33,042 nucleotides of DNA. It comes from an uncultured Verrucomicrobiota bacterium. GTDB lineage: Bacteria; Verrucomicrobiota; Verrucomicrobiia; Limisphaerales; JAJXZI01. This document shows, one piece after another, positions 32,996 to 33,042 of this stretch (positions are counted from its first letter, which is position 1; each line of letters begins with the position of its first letter). The notes beneath the pieces are model-generated. The model did not search any database, was not told where the DNA came from, and worked only from the letters and a program-made list of their open reading frames with translations. The position numbers and the translations under genes are program-made. The DNA lies in the NCBI GenBank assembly GCA_903847485.1, contig CAINDV010000809.1, positions 1-33,042 on the forward strand, read 5' to 3'.

Positions 32996-33042
32996 CTTGA
33001 ACGCATGGGTTATTGGCAAAGACACGAGAAATTGGGGCCAGT

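Noticed and set aside
1-33042. CRISPR arrays, tRNA or rRNA genes, insertion sequences
   Set aside because: No regularly spaced direct repeats, no cloverleaf or rRNA-like stretch, and no transposase or integrase motifs were seen in any frame.

Overview
The window reads as an accessory or defence-type island from a bacterium I cannot identify. No rRNA, tRNA or housekeeping marker is present. Several starts on the right have A/C-rich leaders with no Shine-Dalgarno sequence, and HerA and tubulin-like genes occur together. Both would fit a Verrucomicrobiota- or Planctomycetota-like host, but this is inference only. Apart from the first two genes everything is coded on the minus strand, so transcription there runs from high to low coordinates.

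Layout. (A) 2-1887, plus strand: the end of a Wadjet-like anti-plasmid locus, with the 3' part of an SMC-type ATPase (JetC-like) and a Toprim nuclease (JetD-like). (B) 1970-18882, minus strand: eight tightly packed genes. In transcription order they are a Cys-rich protein with a GAF-like region, two unrecognised proteins, a receiver-AAA+ protein of the sigma54-activator class, a 1449-residue receiver / HD-like / nucleoside hydrolase fusion, a 1785-residue single-chain RNA polymerase (beta and beta' fused and much reduced), a reduced sigma54-like protein, and a second sigma54-activator AAA+ protein with no DNA-binding domain. Neighbours are separated by at most 17 bases, and four junctions are ATGA stop/start overlaps. 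(C) 18895-23440: a polar-amino-acid-type ABC importer (lipoprotein, permease, ATPase) with a B12-binding-type radical SAM gene between permease and ATPase, and a methyltransferase at the end. A good sigma70-like promoter with an overlapping palindrome lies upstream. Only 12 bases separate this operon from block B. (D) 23609-23989: a fragment resembling the C-terminus of a class V aminotransferase, overlapping out of frame the end of the next gene and probably marking a recombination junction. (E) 23767-32855: a second module with a 1088-residue tubulin-like GTPase, a zinc-ribbon membrane protein, a HerA-like pumping ATPase, a small HExxH protein and an unrecognised protein.

Block B is the main discovery candidate. 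It looks like a self-contained transcription apparatus: its own polymerase, a sigma54-related factor and two activator-type ATPases, in one operon with a signal-receiving protein that carries a complete nucleoside hydrolase. My working hypothesis is a signal-triggered, conflict-type system in which a private polymerase makes a response transcript or alarm RNA, or itself acts as sensor, while the nucleoside hydrolase is an effector or nucleotide-pool regulator. The polymerase identity rests on many visible motifs. The sigma54 relationship rests on aligned residues with matching spacing. The system-level function is inference.
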